Counted from the stretch's first letter, positions 15,839 through 25,123 are shown. The stretch is DNA of 64,000 nucleotides from Nitriliruptoraceae bacterium (GCA_003565155.1 PXDB01000079.1:32893-96892), one strand, 5' to 3'. The notes: generated from the sequence alone by a model not told the origin. Numbers and translations: made by a program.

Positions 15839-18800
15839 GTGACGACGACCTCCCGTCCGGCGGCCGCCGCCGCGACCAACCGGTCCGTCGACGACGTCCT
15901 CGACCCGGGCCTCGCGGCGGGTCCGCTCGCGGCCGCGTTGCGGCCGGCCCGCACGGCCTGGGACGACCTCGTGTCGGATGACGAGGTGGTGTGTCCACCG
16001 GCGGCACGACCCTACGCCCTCAGCCTCCTGGCGGAACGGTCGGCGCCGTTGCTGGTGCTCACCGCCCGGACCTCGGACGCCGAGGCCATCGGCGACGGGC
16101 TGGCCGCCTACCTCGGCGAGGAGCGGGTGGCGGTGTTCCCCGCCTGGGAGACCCTTCCCCACGAGCGGCTCTCACCGCAGCCGGCCACCGTCGGACGGCG
16201 GCTCAAGGTCCTCGATCGCCTCACCCATCCGGAGGACCACGACGAGCCACTGCTGGCCATCGTGGCCCCCGTCCGCGCCGCGCTCCAGCCGATGGACCCC
16301 AACCTCGCCGCCCAACGGCCCGTCACCGTGGACACCGGCTGGGTGGGGTTCGAGGCCCTGACCGACCGGCTCGCCGCGCTCGGCTACAGCCGTGTGCCCC
16401 AGGTCGACGCCCGGGGCGAGTTCGCCGTCCGCGGGGGCATCGTCGACGTGTTCCCCACCGCCGGTGACCAGGCGGTGCGCTGCGAGTTCTGGGGCGACGA
16501 GGTGGAGTCGATCCGCACCTTCTCCGTCGGCGATCAACGCTCCACCGGCGCAGCGGATGCGGTGGTGATCGACGCGGCCCGCGAGCTGGTGCTCGACCGC
16601 GAGCTGCGCCAGCGTGCGCGGTCGGCGGTGCGTCGGTGGCCGCAGCTGACCGACGAGTTGGACCGCCTCGCCGAGGGACAGGTGTTCGAGGGTGCGGAGT
16701 CCCTGGTCACCCTGCTGGCCGAGCGACCTGCGCTGCTGGTGGATTACCTCCCCGCGGACGCCGGACTCGCCCTGCTCGACCCGATGCTGCTCGCGGAGCG
16801 GGCCGGCAAGCTCGCCGAGGAAGCCGAGGTGCTGGCCGAGACCGCCTGGCGCACCGCCGCGACGGTCGGGCGCAGCGCCGCGCCGGTCACCGGCGGCGCT
16901 GGTGATGGTGCGGGCGGGACCGGGGACGACGGTGCGACCGGCGGTCAGCCCGGCGCCGTTCCTGCCGCCGGGGAGGACGGCCCGGCTGACGGCGACGCCG
17001 GCACCCCGAGCGCCACCGGTGGGCAGCTGCAGGGCTTCGCCGACCCGGAGACCCTGCTGGCGCGCGGGCCGGACCGCACCTGGCGCCTGCCGGCTTTCGG
17101 CGCCGCCGGCAGCCGGCGGTTGGAGGCTGCGCCCTGGGACTCCTTCCGCGGCGACATCGTCACCACCGCCGAGCGGTTGCGCGCCCTGCTGCGGGACGGG
17201 CAGCGGGTGATCGTCTCCGTGGACGCCGACGGCCCGGCGCGTCGCGTCGCCGACGTGCTGGCCGAGCAGGGCGTCCCCGCCTCGGTCGCCGAGCGCGTCG
17301 CGGATGCGCCGCAGGGAGCCCGTGTCGAGGTGGTGGTCAGCCGTCTGCGCACCGGGTTCCGCTCCGAGGAGCTCCACCTCGCCGTCCTGGGTACGTGGGA
17401 CGTGTTCGGACCCCGACGTCGCCGGGCGAGCCGGCGGCTCGGGACCCGCTCGACCGCTGCCGACACCGCCCTGCAGCTCGAGGAAGGCGACGCCGTCGTG
17501 CACCGCACGCACGGGGTCGGCCGCTACCGCGGCATGGTGACCCGCGAGTTCAAGGGCGTCGACGGGCGGATGGCCAAGCGCGACTACGTCCTGCTGGAGT
17601 ACGCGGACGGGGACACCCTGTACGTGCCCTCCGACCAGGTGGATGCGATCGCGCGGTACCAGGGCGGCGAGTCGCCGAGCGTGATGAACCTCGGGGGTGC
17701 CCAGTGGGAGCGGGCCAAGAACCGGGTGCGCAAGGCCGTCCGCGACATCGCCGCGGAGCTGATCCGCCTGTACGCCGCGCGGATGCACGCTCCCGGCCAC
17801 GCCTTCTCCCCCGACGGCCAGCTGCAGGTGGAGCTCGAGGACGCCTTCGCCCACGTGGAGACCGTGGACCAGCTCACCGTCGCCGACGAGATCAAGCGGG
17901 ACATGGAGGCGCCGCTGCCCATGGACCGCCTGCTGGCCGGCGACGTCGGTTTCGGCAAGACCGAGGTGGCGGTGCGGGCCGCCGCCAAGTCGGTCTTCGA
18001 CGGCCAGCAGGTCGCGGTGCTGGTGCCCACCACGATCCTGGCCCAGCAGCACCTCGAGACCTTCCGGGAGCGCTTCTCCGGCTTCCCCGTGGAGATCGCC
18101 GAGCTCAGCCGCTTCGTCACCGACAAGGAGAAGCGCCGCGTCCTCGACGGGTTGGCGGCCGGCACCATCGACATCGTCGTCGGCACGCACGCCCTGCTGG
18201 GCAAGCAGGTGCAGTGGAAGGCGCTCGGGCTGGTGGTCGTCGACGAGGAGCAGCGGTTCGGGGTGACCCAGAAGGAGCGGCTCAAGCAGCTGAGGACCTC
18301 GGTCGACGTGCTGTCGATGTCGGCGACCCCGATCCCGAGGACGCTCGAGATGGCGGTGTCCGGCATCCGTGACCTGTCGGTGATCGAGACCCCGCCCGAG
18401 GACCGCCAGCCCGTGCTGACCAGCGTCCAGCCCTACGACGAGGGGCAGGTGGCGCTGGCGATCCGCCGTGAGCTGCTCCGCGACGGTCAGGTCTTCTACG
18501 TCCACAACCAGGTCGACACGATCCACCGGATCGCGGCCGGGATCGCGGAGCTGGTGCCTGACGCCCGTGTCGAGGTGGCGCACGGGCAGATGGACGAGCG
18601 GCAGCTCGAACGGGTCATGGTGCGGTTCTGGGAGCGCGACTTCGACGTCCTGGTCTGCACCACCATCATCGAGTCCGGCCTGGACGTGCCCAACGCCAAC
18701 ACCCTGATCATCGAGCGCGCCGACCTGCTGGGGCTGTCGCAGCTGCACCAGCTGCGCGGGCGGGTCGGGCGCTCCTCGGAGCGCGGCTACGCCTACTTCC

Positions 18801-19477
18801 TGTTCCCCGAGGGCGCCACGGTCACAGAGCCCGCCTACGAGCGGTTGAAGACCATCGCCGAGCACTCGCGGCTCGGGTCCGGGCTCGCCATCGCGATGCG
18901 TGATCTGGAGATCCGCGGCGCCGGCAACGTGGTGGGTGCCGAGCAGTCGGGCCACGTCGCAGCGGTCGGCTTCGACATGTACTCCCAGCTGCTGAAGGAG
19001 GAGATCGGGGAGCTCACCGGTGAACCGGTGGAGGAGGAGGTGGACACCAAGGTCGACCTTCCCGTCGATGCCCACCTGCCCCACGACTACGTGGAGGACG
19101 CGACCCAGCGGCTCGAGCTCTACCAGCGCATCTCCGCGGTGCGCGACGCGGCGGGGGTGCGGGATGTCCGGTCCGAGCTCGAGGACCGCTTCGGCCCACT
19201 GCCGGAGCCGGCGGACCGGCTGCTCACCATCGCGGCGCTCAAGGCGGCGTTGCGCCGGTGGGGGGTGACCGAGGTCGTGCTCACGCCCAAGGGGCAGCTA
19301 CGGATCGCCCCCGTCGCGCTGTCGGACTCCCAGCAGGTCCGTCTCGACCGCCGGTTCCCTGGCTACCGCCTCCGCAAGGACCAGGCGGTGCTGACCGTCC
19401 CCGCACCGCGCCCGGCGCCGACGGACGCCGTCGCGTGGGCCGCGGGTGTGCTGAGAGAGGTGTTCGCCGGCCGATGA
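15839..19477 (+). CDS. mfd: Transcription-repair coupling factor
   Basis: 1212 residues. Mfd removes RNA polymerase stalled at lesions and recruits UvrA. Order: UvrB-like N-terminal domains (about 1-330); a Gly/Ala/Asp-rich linker (about 341-397) unlike the flanking sequence; the CarD-like RNA-polymerase-interaction domain (about 545-610, GDAVVHRTHGVGRYRG); the RecG-like translocase with Walker A GDVGFGKTEVA (about 701) and DEEQRFGV (about 801); SATPIPRTLEM; and the C-terminal domain that gates UvrA contact. The start is GTG 15839, five bases after the DUF4191 stop. A 12-bp hairpin follows. Confidence 0.96.
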   Translation: MTTTSRPAAAAATNRSVDDVLDPGLAAGPLAAALRPARTAWDDLVSDDEVVCPPAARPYALSLLAERSAPLLVLTARTSDAEAIGDGLAAYLGEERVAVFPAWETLPHERLSPQPATVGRRLKVLDRLTHPEDHDEPLLAIVAPVRAALQPMDPNLAAQRPVTVDTGWVGFEALTDRLAALGYSRVPQVDARGEFAVRGGIVDVFPTAGDQAVRCEFWGDEVESIRTFSVGDQRSTGAADAVVIDAARELVLDRELRQRARSAVRRWPQLTDELDRLAEGQVFEGAESLVTLLAERPALLVDYLPADAGLALLDPMLLAERAGKLAEEAEVLAETAWRTAATVGRSAAPVTGGAGDGAGGTGDDGATGGQPGAVPAAGEDGPADGDAGTPSATGGQLQGFADPETLLARGPDRTWRLPAFGAAGSRRLEAAPWDSFRGDIVTTAERLRALLRDGQRVIVSVDADGPARRVADVLAEQGVPASVAERVADAPQGARVEVVVSRLRTGFRSEELHLAVLGTWDVFGPRRRRASRRLGTRSTAADTALQLEEGDAVVHRTHGVGRYRGMVTREFKGVDGRMAKRDYVLLEYADGDTLYVPSDQVDAIARYQGGESPSVMNLGGAQWERAKNRVRKAVRDIAAELIRLYAARMHAPGHAFSPDGQLQVELEDAFAHVETVDQLTVADEIKRDMEAPLPMDRLLAGDVGFGKTEVAVRAAAKSVFDGQQVAVLVPTTILAQQHLETFRERFSGFPVEIAELSRFVTDKEKRRVLDGLAAGTIDIVVGTHALLGKQVQWKALGLVVVDEEQRFGVTQKERLKQLRTSVDVLSMSATPIPRTLEMAVSGIRDLSVIETPPEDRQPVLTSVQPYDEGQVALAIRRELLRDGQVFYVHNQVDTIHRIAAGIAELVPDARVEVAHGQMDERQLERVMVRFWERDFDVLVCTTIIESGLDVPNANTLIIERADLLGLSQLHQLRGRVGRSSERGYAYFLFPEGATVTEPAYERLKTIAEHSRLGSGLAIAMRDLEIRGAGNVVGAEQSGHVAAVGFDMYSQLLKEEIGELTGEPVEEEVDTKVDLPVDAHLPHDYVEDATQRLELYQRISAVRDAAGVRDVRSELEDRFGPLPEPADRLLTIAALKAALRRWGVTEVVLTPKGQLRIAPVALSDSQQVRLDRRFPGYRLRKDQAVLTVPAPRPAPTDAVAWAAGVLREVFAGR

Positions 19478-19510
19478 GCCGGCAGCCACCTGTCGCGACG
19501 GTGCGCGGCA

Positions 19511-19536
19511 GCGCAGCGATGCGTGCATCGCTGCGC
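19511..19536 (+). terminator. Hairpin after mfd
   Basis: GCGCAGCGATGC and GCATCGCTGCGC are perfect complements around GT (12 bp, effectively 10 bp with a 6-nt loop), 34 bp after the mfd stop. It lacks a T-tract. It marks the boundary between the conserved block and the accessory stretch that follows. Confidence 0.55.
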
Positions 19537-19671
19537 CCGGTAGGTGGTCGAGGTGCGCGCGACGGGCGTTGAGGTCATAGCATCGCAGGAGACGGAGGCC
19601 GTTCGCTGGGGAAGGCGGGTCCGGTCCTCCGGTTGCTGTTGAGCGGTCGACACCTCATCCGGGAGTTCCAC

Positions 19672-21177
19672 GTGGCTGACGAGCGCAAACCCTTCTCGAC
19701 CGCCGTCGGACTGCTTCGGCGGACGACACCCTTCCTGCTGCTGAACGCCGGCGTGTACGCCGGGTTCTTCCTGGCCATCGTGGCCTGGCTCGCGGCCTTC
19801 GGTGGTCTGGCGGTGCTGTTCTCCACCCGGGTGGAGCTGCTGGCGTTCATCTTCCTGCTGATCGCCATCACCGGTCCGGGCGCGCTGCTGGCGCTGGCCC
19901 GTCGCTACCTGCTCTACCTCGTCCAGGGGGCGCACATCGCCGCGGCGACCACGTTGCTGCTCAAGGGCGAGATCCCCGAGGGGAAGGGACAGATCGCGTA
20001 CGGCCGCGCCGAGGTCCAGAGCCGGTTCCGCGACGTGAGCTTCCTGTTCGTCCTCGACCGGATGATCCACGGGGTGGTGAGCACCTTCACCCGCAGTTTC
20101 GTACGGATCGTGGACATGCTGCCGCTCGGTGGTGCGTTCTCGAACCTCGCGCGCATCGGTGCCTCGATCATCAACCGGTCCGTGTCCTACGTCGACGAGG
20201 CGATCCTGTCCTACGCGATCGCCAAGGAGCAGCAGAACGTCTGGAGCAGCGCCCGTCACGGCATCATCCTCTACGCCCAGTCCTACAAGCCGATCCTCGG
20301 GGCCGCGGTGAAGATCTGGCTGATCGGCCGGGTCATCTTCATCGCCGTGCTGATCGTGCTCGGCATCCCCGGGTTGCTGGTGCTGACGGTCTTCGACGCG
20401 ATCTGGTTCCAGGCCGTGGTCATCGTGGGTGTGCTCATGCTCGCCTGGCTCATCGTGGCGGCCACCTTCGAGCCCTTCGCCGCGATCTACACCCTGGTGA
20501 CCTACCACCGGGCGATCGAGGGGGTCGAGGTCAACGCGGAGTGGGACCAGCGGTTGCAGGGGGTCTCCAAGAAGTTCCGTGAGCTCGTCGGCAAGGCCCA
20601 GGAGCAGACCACCGACGCGCTCGATACCGCGACGGTGCCGCAGGAGTCCCTGCAGATGGGTCCCGACCAGCAGGGCGGCAGCGGGCAAGGTGGGCAGCAG
20701 CCCCCCGCCGGTGCCGGTGGCTCCGGTGGCGGCCAGGGTGGTGCCGGTGGCGGAGGCGGTTTCGGTGGCTTCGCCGGAGGTGGCTCGTCCGGCGGGAACC
20801 CGTTGTCCGCCATGCGCGGCGGCCGACGTGGTGGTCTCGGGGGCATGGTCGGCGGCATGCTCTCCCAGGTCGCGCAACAGGGGCAGCAGGGCCAGCAACC
20901 GCAGCAGGGCCAGCAACCCCAGCAGGGTCAGCAACCGCAGCAGGGCCAGCAGCCTCCGCAGGGCCAGCAGCCTCCGCAGGGCCCACAGGATCAGCAACCT
21001 CCCCAGGGCCAGCAGCGCGTCGATCCGCCACCGGAGGCGCCCGGCGCCGGGCAGCCGCCCCAGGCGCCGGGAGCGGCCCAGGGGCAGCAGCAGCCACAGC
21101 AGCCGCCAGCGCCCGAACAGGGTGGCGATGACGATGAGCAGCAGCCACCGCCGCCACCGCCCGGGCCCGGCCAGTAG
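19672..21177 (+). CDS. Membrane protein with long Gly/Gln/Pro-rich tail
   Basis: 501 residues; family not recognised. Hydrophobic segments lie at about 17-45, 50-72, 215-240 and 243-265, with an amphipathic middle. From about residue 300 the sequence becomes low complexity: a Gly/Ser-rich stretch, then repeated QGQQPQ and QGQQPP units (about 402-450), then Pro/Gln and a DDDEQ cluster before a Pro-rich end. The tail is probably disordered and cytoplasmic or extracellular; topology is unresolved. GTG 19672 is preferred over TTG 19633 because GGGAG lies six bases upstream. It lies alone between mfd and the large inverted repeat at 21185. Confidence 0.65.
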   Translation: MADERKPFSTAVGLLRRTTPFLLLNAGVYAGFFLAIVAWLAAFGGLAVLFSTRVELLAFIFLLIAITGPGALLALARRYLLYLVQGAHIAAATTLLLKGEIPEGKGQIAYGRAEVQSRFRDVSFLFVLDRMIHGVVSTFTRSFVRIVDMLPLGGAFSNLARIGASIINRSVSYVDEAILSYAIAKEQQNVWSSARHGIILYAQSYKPILGAAVKIWLIGRVIFIAVLIVLGIPGLLVLTVFDAIWFQAVVIVGVLMLAWLIVAATFEPFAAIYTLVTYHRAIEGVEVNAEWDQRLQGVSKKFRELVGKAQEQTTDALDTATVPQESLQMGPDQQGGSGQGGQQPPAGAGGSGGGQGGAGGGGGFGGFAGGGSSGGNPLSAMRGGRRGGLGGMVGGMLSQVAQQGQQGQQPQQGQQPQQGQQPQQGQQPPQGQQPPQGPQDQQPPQGQQRVDPPPEAPGAGQPPQAPGAAQGQQQPQQPPAPEQGGDDDEQQPPPPPPGPGQ

Positions 21178-21184
21178 CGCTCCC

Positions 21185-21235
21185 GTTGCTCCCCGACGTT
21201 GCCCCGCCCGGTGCGGGGCAACGTCGGGGAGCAAC
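21185..21235. terminator. 23-bp perfect inverted repeat
   Basis: The arm beginning GTTGCTCCCCGACG (21185-21207) is perfectly complementary to 21213-21235 around the loop CCGGT. It lies 7 bp after the stop of the Gln-rich membrane protein gene and 60 bp before the convergent MFS stop, so a bidirectional terminator is the simplest role. It is longer and more perfect than any other hairpin in the window; no T-tract on either side. Confidence 0.65.
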
Positions 21236-21294
21236 CACTGTGACCGGCCGGGTCGGGTACGGCGCTGCGCTGCCGCGCTGCGGGTCCGCGCGTG

Positions 21295-22560
21295 CTACCT
21301 GGCGGCCTCGTCCACCTCGTCGAGTTCGCGGCCCCGGGTCTCCGGCAGCAACCGGAAGCCGATGGCGATCACCGCGACGCTGAGACCGATCCACCGCGAC
21401 GCGGCCACGAACCCGCCCGTGAGGTCGGCCAGGACCCCGAACAGCGCCAGGCCGATCACCGCGCCCAGCACCCCGGCGACCGTCTCCCAGCCCGCCACCG
21501 TGGCCCGCACCTTGGTCGGTACCAGCTCCGCGATCAGCGCGCCGGTCGCGGGGGCGAAGGCGCTGGACCCGGCGATGGTCAGCAGATAGCCGATGGCGAG
21601 GTCACGGATCGTGCCGGCGTAGGCGTAGGCGACCGCCCCGCCGGTGACCGCCATCGCGACCCCGCCGGTGACCACCCGCCCGAAACGGTCCGCGCAGAAG
21701 CGCCCGATCAGGATGCCCGCGAGGCCTACCGGGCCCGCCGCGACCACCAGCGCCGACAGCAGGAGGGGCGAGGCACCCAGCACGCCTTCGCCGTAGACGA
21801 AGAGATAGGTGAAGCCCGGCCCCGTCGCGAGCGCGATCGCACCGACCAGCCCGGCCAGCAGCGCCACCCGACCCACGAGCTCCCGCGGCACCCGTCCCGG
21901 CAGCCCGACCGCGCGCTCGGCGTGCGCCGCGATCCTTGGCTCGCGGATCCGCTTCGCCAGGACGGGCAGCAGCAGCAGCGGGAGCAGCGAGAACGCCATC
22001 ACCGGCCGGAAGCTCGGCTCGCCCGGCAACAGGCCGCGACCGACGGCGACGATCCCGGAGCCGAGCCCGTAGGCGGCCGCGATCAGGGCCAACGCCCACG
22101 CGCGGGACCCGCTGTCGGTCTCCTCCGCGGAGATGACGCCGGCCAGGGCGTTCACCCCCGACAGCAGCGGCCGTGCCAGCGCGACGGCCACCACGAACAC
22201 CCAGAAGCTCCATGCCAGGGCCGACAGGGAGGTCAGCGCCAGTCCCACCGCCATGGCGGTCAGCAGGGTGCGCCGCCGCCCGAACCGGTCGGCCAACGCC
22301 GCCGTCGGGAGGGACCCGAGGGAGGCCAGCCGGATCAGGGCCAGCGCGATGCCGATCGTCGTCGCGGGTAGGCCGAGTTGCTCGAGCGCCTCGTCGCCGA
22401 CCACCTCACCGAACTCGACCGCGACGTCGCCGATGATCGTGGTCACGCCGAACTGCGCGATACCCGAGGCCACGGACAGCACCGTCACGCTCAGGATCGG
22501 CGCGCTGAGCCACAGGGGCCGCCACCACCGGTCCCGCGTGGCGTTCCCAGCTGCTCCCAC
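21295..22560 (-). CDS. Major facilitator superfamily transporter
   Basis: 421 residues with about 12 hydrophobic helices. The MFS signature between helices 2 and 3 is ADRFGRRRTLL; the second-half equivalent is CADRFGRVVTGG. The C-terminal GRELDEVDEA resembles sugar-porter/MHS-type ends. Substrate unknown. GTG 22560 is chosen because GAGGAG lies just upstream; the open frame continues back into xth but carries no family sequence. It is divergent from xth with 76 bp between start codons. Confidence 0.8.
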   Translation of the reverse strand: MGAAGNATRDRWWRPLWLSAPILSVTVLSVASGIAQFGVTTIIGDVAVEFGEVVGDEALEQLGLPATTIGIALALIRLASLGSLPTAALADRFGRRRTLLTAMAVGLALTSLSALAWSFWVFVVAVALARPLLSGVNALAGVISAEETDSGSRAWALALIAAAYGLGSGIVAVGRGLLPGEPSFRPVMAFSLLPLLLLPVLAKRIREPRIAAHAERAVGLPGRVPRELVGRVALLAGLVGAIALATGPGFTYLFVYGEGVLGASPLLLSALVVAAGPVGLAGILIGRFCADRFGRVVTGGVAMAVTGGAVAYAYAGTIRDLAIGYLLTIAGSSAFAPATGALIAELVPTKVRATVAGWETVAGVLGAVIGLALFGVLADLTGGFVAASRWIGLSVAVIAIGFRLLPETRGRELDEVDEAAR

Positions 22561-22623
22561 GGGACTCCTCGATGCTCTGCGGCCGGGACGGTAGCCGGTG
22601 CGCGTGCACCCGTACGGGGGCGG

Positions 22624-22629
22624 TAGCGT
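22624..22629 (+). promoter_or_regulatory. -10 hexamer TAGCGT for a likely leaderless xth transcript
   Basis: TAGCGT lies exactly seven bases before the xth ATG, with no ribosome site between. This is the spacing typical of actinobacterial leaderless mRNAs, where transcription starts at the A of the start codon. Zur (29813) and the isomerase-like gene (62309) show the same arrangement. Confidence 0.5.
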
Positions 22630-22636
22630 CCCGGAC

Positions 22637-23419
22637 ATGCGCGTGATCACCTGGAACGTCAACTCGATCCGCGCCCGCCTCCCGCGGGTGCGCGAGCTCC
22701 TCGACGCCCACCGCCCCGACGTGGTGTGCGTGCAGGAAACCAAGGTCGGCGACGACACCTTCCCCCGCACGGCGCTCGGCGAGCACGGCTACCGGGCTGT
22801 CGCCGTCTCCGAGGGCCGCTGGAACGGTGTCGCCCTGCTGGTCCCCGAGGCCGCCGCGGTCACCGAGGTGGTGACCCAGCTGCCCGGCGCCCCCGACCCG
22901 GCAGAAGCCAGGTGGGTGGAGGCCGTGATCGACGGCGTGCGGGTGGCATCGGTCTACGTGCCCAACGGACGGGATCGTGCGCACCCGATGTTCGCGGCGA
23001 AGCTGCGCTTCCTCGAGGCCATGCACGACCACCTCGACGGTGTCGACGCGCCGTTGGTGGTCGCCGGCGACATGAACATCGCGCCGGAGGATCGCGACGT
23101 GTGGGACGTCGCGCAGGCGGGTCTGACCACCCACATCACCGATGAGGAGCGTGACCGACTCGCTGCGCTGGTCTCCCTCGGCCTCGAGGACGCCTATCGC
23201 GCAGTCCATCCGGACGGGGAGGGGTTCACCTGGTGGGACTACCGCATGGGCGCGTTCCGGCGCGGCTGGGGGATGCGGATCGACCTGGCGTTGGTCGGCG
23301 GGGGGCTGTCCGTGTCGAGCTGCGAGGTCGATACGAGGTTCCGTCGGGTTAACGCGGCGGGTGACAAGCCCTCGGATCACGCCCCGGTGGTCGTGGAGTT
23401 CGAGCTCGCAGGGGAGTGA
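22637..23419 (+). CDS. xth: Exonuclease III
   Basis: 260 residues. Exonuclease III family AP endonuclease acting in base-excision repair. Motifs: ITWNVNSIRARLP, the metal Glu in CVQETKVGDD, YVPNGRD, the catalytic VVAGDMNIAPEDRDVWD, FTWWDYR, RIDLALVG and SDHAPVVVEFE. Start ATG 22637 with a -10-like TAGCGT seven bases upstream. It converges on the small minus-strand gene at 23435 with 15 bp between stops. Confidence 0.94.
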   Translation: MRVITWNVNSIRARLPRVRELLDAHRPDVVCVQETKVGDDTFPRTALGEHGYRAVAVSEGRWNGVALLVPEAAAVTEVVTQLPGAPDPAEARWVEAVIDGVRVASVYVPNGRDRAHPMFAAKLRFLEAMHDHLDGVDAPLVVAGDMNIAPEDRDVWDVAQAGLTTHITDEERDRLAALVSLGLEDAYRAVHPDGEGFTWWDYRMGAFRRGWGMRIDLALVGGGLSVSSCEVDTRFRRVNAAGDKPSDHAPVVVEFELAGE

Positions 23420-23434
23420 CCACCCGCAGGAGCC

Positions 23435-23707
23435 TCACTCGTCCTTGAGCGCGTACAGCTGCACGCCGAGCCCGAGGTCCGCGAGCAGGAGCCGCAGATC
23501 GAGACCGTGGTCGGCTGCCTCCTCACCGAGCATCGCGATGGTCGTGGTGAGCGCCGTCACGACCTCGTCGGCGTCGTCGCCGGCGAGAGCCTGTCGCAGC
23601 AGGCCCTCCGCGTGCGTGGGCTGACCGGCGATCGCGGCGGTGCACACCGCGATCGCGTCGAGCACGCCGTTGCCCTCGGTCCGTCGGCGGCGGCGTCGGG
23701 CCGTCAC
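23435..23707 (-). CDS. Small protein coupled to the flavoprotein gene
   Basis: 90 residues, starting at a GTG that overlaps the flavoprotein stop as GTGA (23704-23707), so it is probably translated by coupling. After a basic N-terminus (ARRRRRR) the rest looks all-helical and acidic: AIAVCTAAIAGQPTHAEGLLRQAL, then DADEVVTALTTTIAMLGEEA, ending in LGVQLYALKDE. No family recognised. It may be a partner or regulator of the flavoprotein; this rests on the coupling alone. Confidence 0.55.
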   Translation of the reverse strand: MTARRRRRRTEGNGVLDAIAVCTAAIAGQPTHAEGLLRQALAGDDADEVVTALTTTIAMLGEEAADHGLDLRLLLADLGLGVQLYALKDE

Positions 23708-25065
23708 CGGGAACCTGCCGGGGTTGGCCGCGCCTGGCGGGTGGTGGTGCCGGTACGTGCAGCCGCGACCCCGGTGCGTCGTGCGGGTGCAGCGGTCGAC
23801 GACGTGGGCCAGGAACCCAACTGCGGACACGCACCCGCGCCCGTCGTGATGCGGTCGGCACGTTCGGGATCGAGATCCCGCATCGAGGCGGTGATGCGTT
23901 GTGCCGCCCGCCGGTGCCCGATCAGGTTGCCTGCGGTGGGTCCGAGGATGAGGCCTGCCGCCGCACCGGTGAGGTGGAGGTTGGTCCCGGGCCATCGCAG
24001 TGCCGCGTCGAGGTCAGGGAGTCCGCCGGCGACCGCCAGAGGATGGCGTTGCTGCACCTCGGACAGCAGCGGATCCGATGCCACGTCCACCTGTCCGCCC
24101 GTCGCGCACCACAGGGCGTCGGCAACCAGCGTGTCCTGTCCGTCGATGCACACCCGGAGGCGGTCCCCGACCGCCTCGACGCCGGTGATCTGCGCGCGCT
24201 GGCGGAGGTGGAGCTGTCCTGCCGCTGCGAGCTGCTCGAGTCGCATCCGCGCGCGGTGCGGCATGGTGCCACCCCCCCGCGCCTGGGCCAGCATGCGGGA
24301 GCGGACGGTGGGATCCGGCTCCGCCCGGAAGGGTCGGAGCTTGCGGGGACCGAGCCAGGTCGGGTGGGTGTCGTACCGGCGGACGGCGAGCCTTCGGCGT
24401 GCGACGAGGGTCACGCGTGCGCCGCGTGCCGCGGCGCCGCTGCACAGCTGTGCGGCGGAGAGCCCACCACCGATGACCACGACGTGACCGCCTGCAGGCG
24501 TGGTCCGGACATCGCAGCCGTCGCCCACCCGCACGTTTGGATGGTCCGTCGCCGCGGGCTGGAGCGGTGGTGGCGCGACGGGGAGCCGCCGGTTCGTCGC
24601 CAGTACGACGTGGGCGGGACGTCGGCGTGTTCCGTCCGAGAGCTCGAGGACCGCCTCACCGTCGTCGAGGAGCCGCAGGGCGATCACCGATGCCGGGGTG
24701 ATCGCGTCCGTCAAGCCCGTGGCGTCGACCAGTTCCGAGGTGAACCGCGCGAACGCCGCGGTCGTGGGGAGGTTGGCCTGTCCACTGCGCACCAGTTCGG
24801 ACGCGTGGCAAGTGGCGAGCAGCGCGAAGGGGTCGGGATGCGGGTGGTGGACCGCCGGGGACCGCAGGTGTGCGATGTCCTGGGAGGCGAACCGGTGGTG
24901 CCAGGTGTGCAGCCACTGGGCGCCGGGATCGACGACCTCGACCGGTCCGAGGTCGTGGCAGCGCAGCAGGGTCCCGAGAGCGAGGGCGGCAGGCCCGGCG
25001 CCGACGATGACCGTCTCGGCTGTCCGGGCGGGTCCTGGTTCGGCGGGCGAGGTCGGCGGCGGCAA
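23704..25065 (-). CDS. FAD/NAD(P)-binding monooxygenase-like flavoprotein
   Basis: 453 residues. An N-terminal FAD dinucleotide fold (VIVGAGPAALALG) and an internal NAD(P) fold (HVVVIGGGLSAAQL) flank the segment HLRSPAVHHPHPDPFAL. A LATNRR-type turn and the C-terminal LHLTGAAAGLILGPTAGNL close the FAD site. The layout resembles the SidA/IucD/PvdA (lysine/ornithine N-hydroxylase) and related oxidoreductase superfamily; the substrate is not evident. The last about 60 residues are low complexity. TTG 25065 is chosen because GGAG lies eight bases upstream and no ATG or GTG fits. A promoter with a Zur-like box lies upstream, and its neighbours are zinc genes. Confidence 0.72.
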   Translation of the reverse strand: MPPPTSPAEPGPARTAETVIVGAGPAALALGTLLRCHDLGPVEVVDPGAQWLHTWHHRFASQDIAHLRSPAVHHPHPDPFALLATCHASELVRSGQANLPTTAAFARFTSELVDATGLTDAITPASVIALRLLDDGEAVLELSDGTRRRPAHVVLATNRRLPVAPPPLQPAATDHPNVRVGDGCDVRTTPAGGHVVVIGGGLSAAQLCSGAAARGARVTLVARRRLAVRRYDTHPTWLGPRKLRPFRAEPDPTVRSRMLAQARGGGTMPHRARMRLEQLAAAGQLHLRQRAQITGVEAVGDRLRVCIDGQDTLVADALWCATGGQVDVASDPLLSEVQQRHPLAVAGGLPDLDAALRWPGTNLHLTGAAAGLILGPTAGNLIGHRRAAQRITASMRDLDPERADRITTGAGACPQLGSWPTSSTAAPARRTGVAAARTGTTTRQARPTPAGSR

Positions 25066-25094
25066 CCGGGGGTCTCCATCGTGGCGGGAGATGC

Positions 25095-25123
25095 ACGATA
25101 ACTGGACCCGGAATCATTCTCAA
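25095..25123 (-). promoter_or_regulatory. Promoter of the flavoprotein gene with Zur-like box
   Basis: On the minus strand, TTGAGA (25123-25118) and TATCGT (25100-25095) are spaced by 17 bp, a good vegetative promoter. The -35 overlaps TGAGAATGATTCC, with perfect core palindrome GAATGATTC (25111-25119). This resembles the actinobacterial Zur box (TGAAAATGATTTTCA), 10 of 15 positions matching. A zur gene lies 4.7 kb away in the same locus. Zinc-dependent repression is inferred. Confidence 0.5.
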
